A model generated the notes under the pieces. That model was not told the origin of the DNA. It made no database searches and worked only from the letters and a program-made list of their open reading frames with translations. DNA of 64,000 bases from Caprella mutica (taxonomy: Eukaryota > Arthropoda > Malacostraca > Amphipoda > Caprellidae): positions 62,001-126,000 of the forward strand of contig CANNZV010001454.1 of the NCBI GenBank assembly GCA_947561585.1, read 5' to 3'. Each line of letters opens with the position of its first letter. Positions within the stretch are counted from its first letter, which is position 1. Shown one piece after another: positions 47,030 to 58,294 of the stretch. The position numbers and the translations under genes are program-made.

Positions 47030-47832
47030 GTGTGTGTTCTACGGTAAAATTATTTGTACGTGTTCTACGGTAAAAATTACTTGTATGTATTTTATGGTAA
47101 AATTACTTGTATGTATTTTACGGTAAAATTACTTGTATGTATTTTACAGTAAAATTACTTGTATGTATTTTACGGTTAAATTACTTGTATGTATTTACGG
47201 TAAAATTACTTGTATGTATTTACGGTAAAATTACTTGTATGTATTTTACGGTTAAATTACTTGTATGTATTTTACGGTTAAATTACTTGTATGTATTTAC
47301 GGTAAAAATTTTTGTATGTATTTACGGTAAAATTAGTTGTATGTATTTACGGTAAAATTACTTGTATGTATTTTACAGTAAAATTACTTGTATGTATTTT
47401 ACGGTTAAATTACTTGTATGTATTTTACAGTAAAATTACTTGTATGTATTTTACGGTTAAATTACTTGTATGTATTTACGGTTAAATTACTTGTATGTAT
47501 TTACGGTAAAATTACTTGTATGTATTTACGGTAAAATTACTTGTATGTATTTTACGGTTAAATTACTTGTATGTATTTACGGTAAAAATTTTTGTATGTA
47601 TTTACGGTAAAATTACTTGTATGTATTTACGGTAAAATTACTTGTATGTATTTTACAGTAAAATTACTTGTATGTATTTTACGGTTAAATTACTTGTATG
47701 TATTTACGGTAAAAAATTTTGTATGTATTTACGGTAAAATTAGTTGTATGTATTTTACGGTTAAATTACTTGTATGTATTTACGGTAAAATTAGTTGTAT
47801 GTATTTACGGTAAAATTAGTTGTATGTATGTG
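47030..47832. repeat. Tandem array, 25-27 bp unit, about 31 copies
   Basis: The unit core is TTGTATGTATTTACGGTAAA. Units alternate between TATTTACGG and TATTTTACGG/TTTTACAG, so the length varies by one or two bases. Multi-unit blocks repeat (compare 47280-47400 with 47580-47700). Confidence 0.95.
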
Positions 47833-48234
47833 TTAACAGTAACGGAAAAAATTATTTATCAAGAAGTGAACGTTCCCTTTGCTTGAAATCTTAAAGGATA
47901 TGATGGAATGAACAGCAAAAGAACACTTTATTCATGATCAAACTGAAGTGAAATAATTTATAATAAATAAAGTAAGTAGTTTCCGAAAAAGAATATTTAC
48001 ATATAAATGATTTACAGTTTTTATTTATCTTCAAGAATCAGAGGTTTACAGACCGATCAACACTCGATAGTCTTAGTATTGCAAGAATGTTATTTCGACT
48101 CAATATGTACAACATCAGTTGTACTGAAAACAGTATTGGATTCAATGAACTTCAACATAAAGACAAATAATGAAACAAACGCTTTTATTCTAAAACCAGT
48201 ATCTTGACCAATAAAATGATATAATAAATAACAA

Positions 48235-48385
48235 ACTTCAATTGCATCTGTGTACCATTGGTGTCAAGTTGACGTCAGAGTCGCTAGTAGAAGTAGGTTG
48301 GGACACTGTATCACCTTCTGTGTACCATTGGTATCCTTTTGACATCAGAGTCGCTAGTAGAAGTAGGTATGGACACTGCATCACC
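48235..48385. repeat. Tandem duplication, about 76 bp, two copies
   Basis: TGTGTACCATTGGT, TTGACRTCAGAGTCGCTAGT and AGAAGTAGGT with GGACACTG.ATCACCT occur twice. One further lone copy of the TCAGAGTCGCTTGTAGAAGT segment is at 63.56 kb. Confidence 0.85.
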
Positions 48386-48689
48386 TACTATGAACCAAAT
48401 CGTAGTTCCTACAATGTTCTATAATAAACACTTCAATCTGAAGCATAACTTGAAGCAAAGTCTAACCCCAATAGGACATTTACGCCAACATAGCACTAAG
48501 CTTTCACAGTATATGACTATTCATGAGACAAATATGGAAACGCAAAACCTATAATTAAATTGGAATATATAGACAACAACTGTATTAGATTTCAAACAAG
48601 TGATGCTATTAAATAATTCTGTCGAAGATTTAATATGACTGCAAATGTTTTAACATTTCAAAATGAAATAATGATATTATTTTAGTGGT

Positions 48690-49775
48690 ATTTACGTATT
48701 GTCGTACAGTTACGTATTACTGTACAGTTACGTATTCCCGTACAGTTACATATTCCCGTACAGTTACATATTCCCGTACAATTATGTAATCCCGTACAGT
48801 TACGTATTACTGTACAGTTACGTATTCCCGTACAGTTATGTATTCCCGTACAGTTACGTATTCCCGTACAGTTACGTATTCCCGTACAGTTACATATTCC
48901 CGTACAGTTACATATTCCCGTACAGTTATGTATTCCCGTACAGTTACGTATTACCGTACAGTTACGTATTCCCGTACAGTTATGTATTCCCGTACAGTTA
49001 CGTATTCCCGTACAGTTACGTATTCCCGTACAGGTATGTATTCCCGTACAGTTACGTATTCCCGTACAGTCATGCATTCCCGTACAGTTGCATATTCCCG
49101 TACAGTTACAAATTCCCGTACAGTTATGTATTTCCGTACAGTTACGTTTTCCCATACAGTTATGTATTACTGTACAGTTACGTATTCCCGTACAGTTATG
49201 TATTCCGTACAGTTGCGTATTCCCGTACAGTTATGTATACCCGTACAGTTATGTATTCCCGTACAGTTACGTATTCCCGTACAGTTACGTATTCCCGTAC
49301 AGTTATGTATTCCCGTACAGTTACGTATTCCCGTACAGTTACGTATTACCGTACAGTTATGTATTCCCGTACAGTTATGTATTCCCGTACAGTTATGTAT
49401 TCTCGTACAGTTACGTATTCCCGTACAGTTACATATTCCCGTACAGTTACGTATAACCGTAGAGTTACGTATTACCGTACAGTTACGTATTACCGTACAT
49501 TTACGTATTCCCGTACAGTTACGTATTACTGTACAGTTACGTATTGTCATACAGTTACGTATTCCCGTACAGTTACGTTTTCCCTTACAGTTACGTATTA
49601 CTGTACAGTTACGTATTCCCGTACAGTTACGTATTCCCGTACAGTTACGTATTCCCGTACAGTTACGTATTTCCGTACAGTTACGTATTACCGTACAGTT
49701 ACGTATTACCGTACAGTTACGTATTACCGTACAGTTACGTATTACTGTACAGTTACGTATTGTCATACACTACTT
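48690..49775. repeat. Tandem array, 18 bp unit, about 60 copies
   Basis: The unit is TTACGTATTCCCGTACAG, with TATG, TACC and TACTG variants. One deletion at 49203 shifts the register, so long + frames change at that point. Frames of up to 377 codons are artefacts of the 18 bp period. Confidence 0.97.
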
Positions 49776-49842
49776 TCACTGGTGAATTCGTTAAATAAAC
49801 TGTCTCTTCAAGATAAGTGTTCAAAGAATTAAAGTAAACACC

Positions 49843-51708
49843 CACTGTGGGTTCTAGGCAAATTTCTCGAAAACAATTGCTCGAAAAACAATAGCTCGAA
49901 AAACAATAGCTCGAAAACAATTGCTCGAAAAACAATTGCTCGAAAAACAATAGCTCGAAAACAATTGCTCGAAAAACAATTGCTCGAAAAACAATAGCTC
50001 GAAAACAATTGCTCGAAAAACAATTGCTCGAAAAACAATAGCTCGAAAACAATTGCTCGAAAAACAATTGCTCGAAACAATTGCTCGAAAAACTATTGCT
50101 CGAAAAACAATTGCTCGAAAACAATTGCTCGAAAAACAATTACTCGAAAAATAATTGCTCGAAAAACAATTGCTCAAAAACAATTGCTCGAAAAACTATT
50201 GCTCGAAAAACAATTACTCGAAAAACAATTGCTCGAAAAACAATTGCTCAAAAACAATTGCTCGAAAAACTATTGCTCGAAAAACTATTGCTCGAAAAAC
50301 AATTGCTCGAAAAACAATTGCTCGAAAACAATTGCTAGAAAAACAATTACTCGAAAAACAATTGCTCGAAAAACAATTGCTCGAAAAACAATTGCTCGAA
50401 AAACAATTGCACGATAACAATTGCTCGAATGAACAATTGCTCGAATGATCAAATTGTTCGATTTAACAATTGCTCGAATTATTAAATTGCACACAGTTTA
50501 GGAAATTATAAAAGATGGAGCATTGATAATAACTGTTTCAATTTGTTCATATCTTTTTACTATCAATCATTGTATAACTTATTTTAAATCTTACTCTTCC
50601 TTTTTTTCCCTAGAGACCATTTTATCATCTCGTTTGTAACGAGTAAATTGGTGTCATGTGCGGTGAAGTGGTACAATTCTTTTATCATATAACCCGAATA
50701 ATTTTGTAGATTAATTTTCAACTAGCCTATATGTGTATGTGGCACGTAAATAGATGAAATAACTCAAAGTTATGGCAGAGTAATTTTTCATCGCGAAAGT
50801 AAAGTTTCAATATATTTACAAAAACTATTCAGTTAATGTATGGGCAATGGGTGTCATGTCGCATATTTGAGTAATGTTGGAGGAGTCGTGGCCGAAATTT
50901 CGGTCCGGAAAATTCGGTCTCGGAATTACAAATGGCCTCTCAACATAACTGACCGTTATATAGTTTGTTATATCCACTAGTTTGCTGTACTGCACCCTTC
51001 ATGATTGTTTAATGACACAGCAGGGGGGCCAGATTCGACACACCCCCCGATACACCTAACTGGTTAGTTTCAATTTATACCTCGGACTGAAAGTTCCGAA
51101 ACCGAATTTTCCACTCAAGTCTCATGTTGAATAAATGTCAAAACAAGTTATTACTATAATGTTACGTATCATTTTACAACGTTTAATTATGTTATCCGCT
51201 TTTAATAAATAAACTACACATTATAGTATTCACGATTTCAACTTTTTCTATTACTGATCTTTAATAAAATAATTATAAAATTTTCTGAGACCGAATTTTC
51301 CGAAAACCATAGGGAGTATAGATTGTGCGGAGTATAGATTTCTCGACATATTCCGTTACGAATCAGACGTTAAATCTTACTGAATTAAATTGAGTAAGAA
51401 TCGTGCCACTTACTTATTTTGTATTTTTCCTACTCTACCTAATCTCCCTATCTGGTTGACTATTCCTCTTCTACCACTTTTAAGCAGTTAATCATTCGAG
51501 CACTTACTCATTCGAGCAATTGTTCATTCGAGCAATTGTTCGTTCGAGCAATTGTTTTTCGAGCAATTGTTCGTTCGAGCAATTGTTCGTTCGAATGATT
51601 GTTCATTCAAGCTATTGTCTTTCGAGCAATTGTCTTTCGAGCAATTGTCTTTCGAGCAATTGTCTTTCGAGCAATTGTTTTCGAGCAGTTTACCGCCTAC
51701 ACCCACTG
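49843..51708. mobile_element. Candidate foldback element with inverted terminal tandem arrays
   Basis: The left end has GTGGGT...TAGGC...CTCGAA, then an array of CAATTGCTCGAAAAA (15 bp, some 14 bp) up to about 50490. The right end has the reverse complement: an array of TTCGAGCAATTG units from 51488 to 51693, then CCGCCTACACCCAC. On both sides the outer units are of 14-15 bp type (GAAAAACAATTG or GAAAGACAATTG) and the inner units are of 16 bp type (GAATGAACAATTGCTC). The interior, about 1 kb, is non-repetitive. Terminal inverted repeats made of tandem units are typical of foldback (FB/Galileo-type) DNA transposons. No transposase frame is visible. Confidence 0.6.
50491..51487. other. Interior of the candidate foldback element
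   Basis: The sequence is non-coding in all frames beyond short stretches. TTCGGTCTCGGAATTAC and GAAACCGAATTTTCCACTC with CTGAGACCGAATTTTCCG are inverted or direct relatives, so the interior has its own small inverted repeat. Confidence 0.5.
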
Positions 51709-51714
51709 TGACAC

Positions 51715-52070
51715 GTTCAATCAAACAGTCGGTATATTTATATTATAAATACAAAATTTATGGTCTGGAATAGATTCACTCACCCCAAGCTATTTAAAAT
51801 AGAAAACTGAAGTCATAAACTCGATCTATATTATAATCTGCATAGATTTCTTTAACCTCCATCTTTGTTACTGTACATTCTGTAGGCGAATAGAAACAGG
51901 CTATAGAATAAATCGTTCAGAGAAAGAGGCGTGTACTTCTAAGTCGTGCATTTAACAGAAAAAGAATGGGATGTTGCCATATTGATGCCAAGTACTGCCA
52001 TACAATGAGTAGAAATGCAAATCGAAGGAGACTTACAGTGGCAAAATCGTGTTTAATGATACTATCTCAT
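51715..52070. other. Intronic DNA, nothing recognised
   Basis: No array, hairpin or exon with a suitable frame was found. Confidence 0.5.
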
Positions 52071-52074
52071 ATGA

Positions 52075-52300
52075 TCGGCAGATCGTCTGTTACAGTAAAT
52101 ATTAAGAGTATTTTATCGTAAAATATTACTAATCCAACAATATCCTCAGGATTCTCTTATGGGAAGAATGTCCGACGAAAGACGATAGACTAAAAGTGTT
52201 TCAATATTTTTCGAATGGATCTGAAAGAATGGTCGTAAATAGATGATCTTTTTATCATCGACTATAATCACCGATAGAAAACTGACGATGGGCGAATACA
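52075..52300 (+). repeat. Dispersed repeat family R2 copy
   Basis: GGCAGATCGTCTGTTACAGT, AATGTCCGACGAAAGACGAT and AGATGATCTTTTTATCATCG follow the same order as at 9.6 kb and, inverted, at 57.4-57.6 kb. Confidence 0.55.
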
Positions 52301-52499
52301 CTTTTCCGACTGGGACAACACTAGTTGATGATGTTATTTATTAATATGTAATGCATGACCCCGAACACGCTGAGTTAATTTGGGGCCAAGAGTACTTTAA
52401 GAGCTCCAATTCTTGTCCCTGAGGATTCACTAAAAAAGCTCCCACAAAAATAAAACTTCGTTAAGAGTTTTTAAGTGTCCGACTTTGATCCACTGCTAC

Positions 52500-52960
52500 A
52501 AACTCAGGAAAGAGGAAAGGGAAGAGGAAAGGGAAAGAGGAATGGGAAAGAGGAATGGGAAAGAGGAAAGGGAAAGAGGAATGGGAAAGAGGAATGGGAA
52601 ATAGGAAAGGGAAAGAGGAAAGGGAAAGAGGAATGGGAAAGAGGAAAGGGAAAGAGGAAAGAGGAAAGGGAAAGAGGAAAGGAAAGAGGAAAGGGAAATA
52701 GGAAAGGGAAATAGGAAAGGGAAAGAGGAATGGGAAAGAGGAAGGGAAAGAGGAAAGGAAAGAGGAAAGGGAAAGAGGAAAGAGGAATGGGGAAAGGGAA
52801 AGATGAAAGGGAATGAAGAGGTGAGAGAGGAAAAGGAAAGAGTAAAGAGGAGGAGAAAGGAGAAAGTGAAAAAGGAAAGGGAGAGAGGAAGATACAGAGA
52901 GAGGAAAGGGAAAAAGTGTAAAGGGGGAAAGAGAAAGACGATAGAGAGTAAATACGAAAG
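52500..52960. repeat. Purine-rich array, GGAAAGGGAAAGAGGAAT type
   Basis: The + strand is almost entirely A and G, with a loose 10-18 bp period. Basic (+) and Ser/Phe/Leu-rich (-) frames are artefacts. Confidence 0.9.
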
Positions 52961-53269
52961 TGAGGGGAAAAGGAAAAAGGAATTAGAAAGGAAAGAGCCA
53001 AGTAATAGAATTGAATCAAACAATCAAAACAAATAAACAAATTACTATCAAGAATTTTTTGTAATTTCATGCATGGTGCACCAGTTCTCAAATAGCTTTA
53101 GTCTACGGAGAATGATAAGAATATTTCATTTACTTTTTCAAAAAATATACTAAGTGGAAAATTCTTCTCCCAATAAATTGAATGATTTAACACACACTGA
53201 ACGATAAAGTGAGGGCTCGTGTGAGGGAAATTAAGTTAAACCATCTTCTTCCCAATAATTCCCTCGAAA

Positions 53270-53625
53270 ATATCTTCATTAGAAATAATTCCGCTAGAAA
53301 TAATTCCACTAGAAATAATTCCACTAGAAATAATTCCACTAGAAATAATTCCACTAGAAATAATTCCACTAGAAAAAATTCCACTAGAAAAAATTCCGCT
53401 AAAAATAATTCTACTAGAAATAATTCCACTAGAAATAATTCCACTAGAAATAATTCCACTAGAGAAAATTCCACTAGAAAAAAATCCACAAGAAAAAATT
53501 CCACTAGAAATAATTCCACTAGAAATAATTCCACTAGAAATAATTCCACTAGAAATAATTCCACTAGAAAAATTCCACTAGAAAAAATTCTACAAAAATT
53601 CCACTAAAATAATTCCTTTATAAAT
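53270..53625. repeat. Tandem array, 15 bp unit, about 22 copies
   Basis: The unit is ATAATTCCACTAGAA, with AAAAATTCC variants. Decayed units continue to about 53700 (AATAATTCCTTTA). Confidence 0.95.
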
Positions 53626-53704
53626 AATTCCTTTTTGAATAATTTCTTTACAAATAATTCCTCTAAAAATAATTCCTTCCGAAGTAATTCCTTTAAAAAA
53701 TCCT

Positions 53705-54170
53705 TTTAAATAAAGAAATTATAAAAAAGTCTTTTTCTTTTACCACAGTAAACTTTCTATTAAAATTTCCAGAGCTTATACGCAAAAAGAATGCAAAAAC
53801 AAAGCAATAGAGAGATTATAATAGAATAATGGGTGTGAGAGGAATTAGCTGATAATTCAGGGATTGAAGCATAACAAAAAGTGAAGTGTGTAAAGAGGGA
53901 GGGACGGTAATGGAGTGACAGACCAAAAATACTCTCTCCCGTAAAAGGTTAAATGACTGAATTACAACTTTGTTAACTTCACCAAAAGAAGTAAGAAGAA
54001 ATTCAATTGTAAGTTAGAGTAATGTTAATATAATTTAAGTATGGGGAGAGTGACAATTAGTATTTGCAAATTAAATACTAAATAAAAGTTTAAATATGTT
54101 ATTAGCTTTTAAAAAACGCTAATAAATATTAAAATTAAAATAGAGTAATTGGGAAAAGAACAAATATTAA
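53705..54170. other. AT-rich intronic DNA, nothing recognised
   Basis: No repeat or exon signals were seen. Confidence 0.5.
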
Positions 54171-54176
54171 ATGGAT

Positions 54177-54212
54177 GTATCCATGATACCCGAGGGTATC
54201 ATGGATACCAAT
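54177..54212. mobile_element. Isolated palindromic core of the hairpin elements
   Basis: TGTATCCATGATACCC and GGGTATCATGGATACCAA form a near-perfect palindrome around CGAG, without recognisable outer arms of family 1 or 2. The right flank AATTAAAATATTCTT resembles the shared inner arm. Confidence 0.7.
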
Positions 54213-54582
54213 TAAAATATTCTTCTTTCTTTTAATGTGTTTTGAAATAAAAAATAACCATTTCTTTTTATTTCTCTCCACATACATATATTTCAATATT
54301 TTGATGCATTTTTTTTACTAATAACCTATTGTAATTATCATCAGGTATTTAATTAACACCTGGTAAATGATACTTTACCCTATAGTTATAAGATAAAATA
54401 TGTAACTGTTAATATTAATAGAATGTTACTTACAAACTTTATACCTAGGTATCACAATTTATTAAGTAAGGATTTAACGTCAAGCTTCGTTAATATTGAT
54501 GATAAAACATTTTTATAAGCTAACTCTCTAAAATATTATAATCAAAACTTGAGACTTGACTCTTAATCTAAATGATTAAGAG

Positions 54583-54832
54583 GTTTAAAGTCTGCTTCTG
54601 AACTAAAGGTCATATCGCTGATGTCAAAATCGAATTAAATACAAGGGAATGGAAGAAGCAGTCAGAAGGGAAAATGACGAAAATTGACACAAGCACTGGT
54701 GGCTGCACTCATGAATGGAAGAGGAAAATGAAGAGGTGATAGTAAATGAAGCCTACGAGTCTACCTAACACAAAATCTAAGACCTCGTAGTTGAAGAGCA
54801 TAACCCTAGCGCTATCCTCTATAACTGCAAGT
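54583..54832 (+). mobile_element. SINE-like element S1, copy with 3' end
   Basis: It shares GAAGCCTACGAGTCTACCTA, GACCTCGTAGTTGAAGAGCA and TAACCCTAGCG.TATCCTCT with the 10.45 kb copy. Its middle lacks the roughly 90 bp CACCTACAACCAGTCAGTGA segment. Confidence 0.6.
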
Positions 54833-55564
54833 AGTTTAAAAAATGACAAACATGGTAAAAATAAAAAATAAATACACATACACCCAATTACAACAGTTCA
54901 GGGCCCAGGGAGCACCACCCCCTCTCTCTTCCATTCACCACAGACAGCTTCAGGATGGAGGAGCCTCTCGGGGTGATTTTACAAATAAAAAAATCACTTA
55001 ATGAACTTTTTTTCATTTATTGAAAACATATGTAGGATGTAAATGAACAGCAACAACACCCCGTTATCATTTACAGAGCTGTGATATCAAATCTATATAC
55101 TCTTAAAACCACTTAATTTATCATTAAGTTTTTACTATATTTTATTTTATTATTTGAACCCAATTTCTCAATTTATTCCAAAATTAATTGCACAAACATC
55201 GTGTTTTTTACCTTCACAAAATATTAACTGAAAACTGACGACTCAAAACAGAAATAAATTACAAATAACATTACCGGTTAAACCGGTAACTAAAAGGATA
55301 AAATATCGCATGTTTAACCGTCACTTTGATGACGATCTGAAGCGTCTGCTTTAAAGTTAAAAATAAACATTAAATGTGAAGCCAAACATCAAAATGATTC
55401 TTTGGAAGATAAAACGAACGTGAAAGTGATTGAAATATTAATTATACGGTGACAGAAACTATTCCATTCGTGTACAGTATCTATACTTATACTCATACAT
55501 AATGTATCCATACTATACTTGTACGGTGTCTATACTAATAATTTACTCATACATGGTATCTATA

Positions 55565-55795
55565 AATTAGGAAAAAATTACGAGTCAACCTGACTCATCA
55601 CTTGAGTCAGGGATGACAAACTCCAATATTGGAGTCTTTTTCTTGATTGACTCTACCTGAGTCAATCTGACTATGAATTAGGAGTCAAAATGACTCATAC
55701 TTGAGTAAAATATTAGGATGAGTCAAATTGACTCATGTTTTGAGCCGGTTTTGGGTCAAACTGAAAAATCAAATTTTGAGTCAATTTCCCTTTTT
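55565..55795. repeat. Cluster of GAGTCA/TGACTC inverted motifs
   Basis: ACGAGTCAACCTGACTCAT, GGAGTCAAAATGACTCAT and TGAGTCAAATTGACTCAT are spaced unevenly, with CTTGAGTCAGGGATG between. Each is a short inverted repeat with TGAGTCA-like half sites. Confidence 0.65.
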
Positions 55796-55905
55796 TAGTG
55801 TATACTAAACTTGTACGGTATCTATACTACAGTTTACTCCTGTACTGTATACTGTATACTAATATTCGGTATCTCCACTACAGCTCTATTATGCTTTTGT
55901 TGCAG

Positions 55906-56020
55906 AGCATTTAGTGCTTTAGTCTCGGTAGCATTAAGGGCCATAATCCCCTGCAATTACTACAAGAAACAGAGTCTCTTTTTGGCAATCACATCTGCAG
56001 TCATCGCACATTCGAATCAC
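55906..56020 (+). other. Weak exon-like segment
   Basis: TTTTGTTGCAG resembles an acceptor and CACGTAACC a weak donor. One frame is open and hydrophobic (contains AFSALVSVALRAIIPCNYYK). It would require phase 2 from upstream, which does not fit exon C (phase 1). It is probably fortuitous. Confidence 0.12.
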
Positions 56021-56184
56021 GTAACCTAGGTTTCTTTTATTCGCTGCACATTTTCCCAGCCTACTTCTGTTTCGTCAGGATCCTTGGGAAACTTTCGGCA
56101 AAATCCTTCTCAGTCTTACCAAACAACTAAATTGAGAAATCTTAAGTGAATTGTAACAAGTTCCGGCCATTAGAAGCGAGACCA

Positions 56185-56715
56185 TGGACCAACAACAAAG
56201 AGTAAAGTGGACCAACAACAAAGAGTAAAGTGGACCAATAACAAAGAGTAAAGTAGACCAACAACAAAGAGTAAAGTAGACCAACAACAAAGAGTAAAGT
56301 AGACCAACAACAAAGAGTAAAGTAGACCAACAACAAAGAGTAAAGTAGACCAACAACAAAAAGTAAAGTAGACCAACAACAAAGAGTAAAGTAGACCAAC
56401 AACAAAGAGTAAAGAAGACCAACAACAAAGAGTAAAGTAGACCAACAACAAAGAGTAAAGTAGACCAACAACAAAGAGTAAAGTAGACCAACAACAAAGA
56501 CTAAAGTAGACCAACAACAAAGAATCAAGTGGACAAATAACAAAGAGTCAAGTGGACCAATAACAAAGAATCAAGTGGACCAATAACAAAGAGTCAAGTG
56601 GACCAATAACAAAGAGTCCCCAGGTAGCAATGATTCTTGGACCAATATTGGGACAACATTAGCCTGAGAATTATTGCTACCTGGGTATAGTGGACCAACA
56701 ACCAAGAGTCATTAT
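56185..56715. repeat. Tandem array, 23 bp unit, interrupted near its 3' end
   Basis: The unit is AGACCAACAACAAAGAGTAA plus AGT. About 19 copies run to 56617. A 70 bp hairpin follows (56618-56687), then one more diverged unit, TAGTGGACCAACAACCAAGA. Confidence 0.95.
56618..56687. mobile_element. 70 bp palindromic insertion inside the 23 bp array
   Basis: CCCAGGTAGCAATGATTCTT on the left pairs with AGAATTATTGCTACCTGGG on the right, around GGACCAATATTGGGACAAC. Array units flank both sides, so the hairpin was inserted into an existing array. Confidence 0.75.
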
Positions 56716-56924
56716 TTGTAAGGGAGAGGGATACTCTTCATAATTTTCATATTAGTTATTTTCACTGGTTATAATTAATCTATAATATACTATTAAGATT
56801 GCTATGTAATATGAGTGATGCAATAGTTTGTGGTTACTGAAGTGTACCATTTTATAATACCAATAGAAACAGAAAAGTTAACGATCCATCTTATGTTTAA
56901 AAAAATTTCCTTAGTTTTATGAAT

Positions 56925-57050
56925 TAGGGTAAATTACGAATTATCGGTCAGTTTCACATCTTCGGTCACATAAGAAAAAACGATATTATAAATGTTATTT
57001 TATTTTTATTTTAGTTGGTATCCATGATACCAGCAGGTATCATGGATACC
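56925..57050. mobile_element. Hairpin MITE, family 1, left half plus core
   Basis: TAGGGTAAATTACGAATTAT, CGGTCAGTTTCACATCTTCG and CATAAGAAAAAACGATATTA form the left arm. The core lies at 57015-57050 with centre CAGCAG. The right outer arm is missing. Confidence 0.7.
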
Positions 57051-57364
57051 CTATATCGATTATTTACCATTTAGACGCTTTATTTACAGATGATATATGA
57101 ATATTTCACCCTATATGATATACTATTAATGATAAAACCATATGTTATTTAAATGAATTCCTCTGTTGTTGCTTTTTCTATCACCCGCATGTTTATATGC
57201 TGTCATCACTCTACGCATTGATGAAAACATATCAAAAAGTAGAGCCCATTAAGCCTACAACATTCATCACATGCTAAACATCATCACATACTAAACATCA
57301 TCACATACAGATATTCAACACGCATAACATTCACATGAATGATGTTTCATGTGTGAAATTTCAC

Positions 57365-57575
57365 CCATCCGAAAAACCATAATCGATGAAAAAAAGATCG
57401 TCAATCTACGACGAAAAATGATCTGATAAAAATAATATCGTAATTTTACTTAAATCGAACATTTTAAGTTAATCGTCTTTCATTCCTGACAAAAATTCCT
57501 ACTATAATGTTTCGAATTATATGATAAAATACCATCAATATTTACCGTAATGGACAAAAACAGACAATCTGCCTA
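57365..57575 (-). repeat. Dispersed repeat family R2, inverted copy
   Basis: On the minus strand, GGCAGATTGTCTGTTTTTGT, ATTACGGTAAATATTGATGG, TCAGGAATGAAAGACGATTA and TGACGATCTTTTTTTCATCG follow in the family order. Confidence 0.5.
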
Positions 57576-57579
57576 TTAA

Positions 57580-58285
57580 AAATCTACCAACTGAGTCTTT
57601 GTGAAAATCCACATCGGCAGAATATACAATGAAAAACCTATGTACAATGAAAAACCTAATCAAAATGGATTTACAGTTATAATTGTATCAGAAATGGTGA
57701 ATATTCCCCAGAACTGATTTTACTGAATAAAAGTAGAGAGAACCCATCAAAGAACTTCTGAAATAAATAAGAAATATTACGCAACATAATAGAAAAATTA
57801 TGATGTAATAATTAATCCGTATAATAATAAAAAGACTATAGAATATTCCTATTGAGAAAACAATTTTTTTTTTTTGACAAAAATTGGTCGGTGCATAAAG
57901 TTTCAAAATGGCGTAAACGCTCAATAGTACATGGAAAATATATAAGCAATGCATATGCAGTAGAATATGCAGTGTGTTCCATTATTAACAAGATATGCTC
58001 CAGCTTGGCTTCTGTCAAATAAAAGATGAATGGCTAGCGTACGGAGAAATATCTAGAAAATGATTCCTTCAAAATTTAAATTGAAAAAACATTGCAGTAC
58101 TTGGACACTCACAGTACTAGGAAAGCGGGGTTTAACACAGGTCATTATCAATGTCAAAGGTCAGCTTGACCTATCATGACTTACGCCAACACCCACTTTC
58201 CGAATGCTATGCGTGTCTGAAAACCACGATGTTCCCATAAAAAAAATACAAACGACAATTCTGATATTATTTCTAATCAATTTGT
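57580..58285. other. Intronic DNA without array
   Basis: It is AT-rich. Short minus-strand frames at 57688-58018 lack support. CAAAGGTCAGCTTGACCTATCATGACTTACGC near 58157 echoes a similar phrase at 3546-3585 (TTGACCTATCATGACCTCTG, CTAACACCCACTT), so a diverged dispersed repeat is likely. Confidence 0.4.
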
Positions 58286-58294
58286 ATGAACTTG

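Noticed and set aside
48699..49832. Frames up to 377 codons (Tyr-Ser-Tyr-Val-Phe-Pro or Cys-Thr-Gly-Ile repeats) resembling structural proteins
   Set aside because: They are a by-product of the 18 bp unit, open on both strands at once, with the register broken by small indels without selection.
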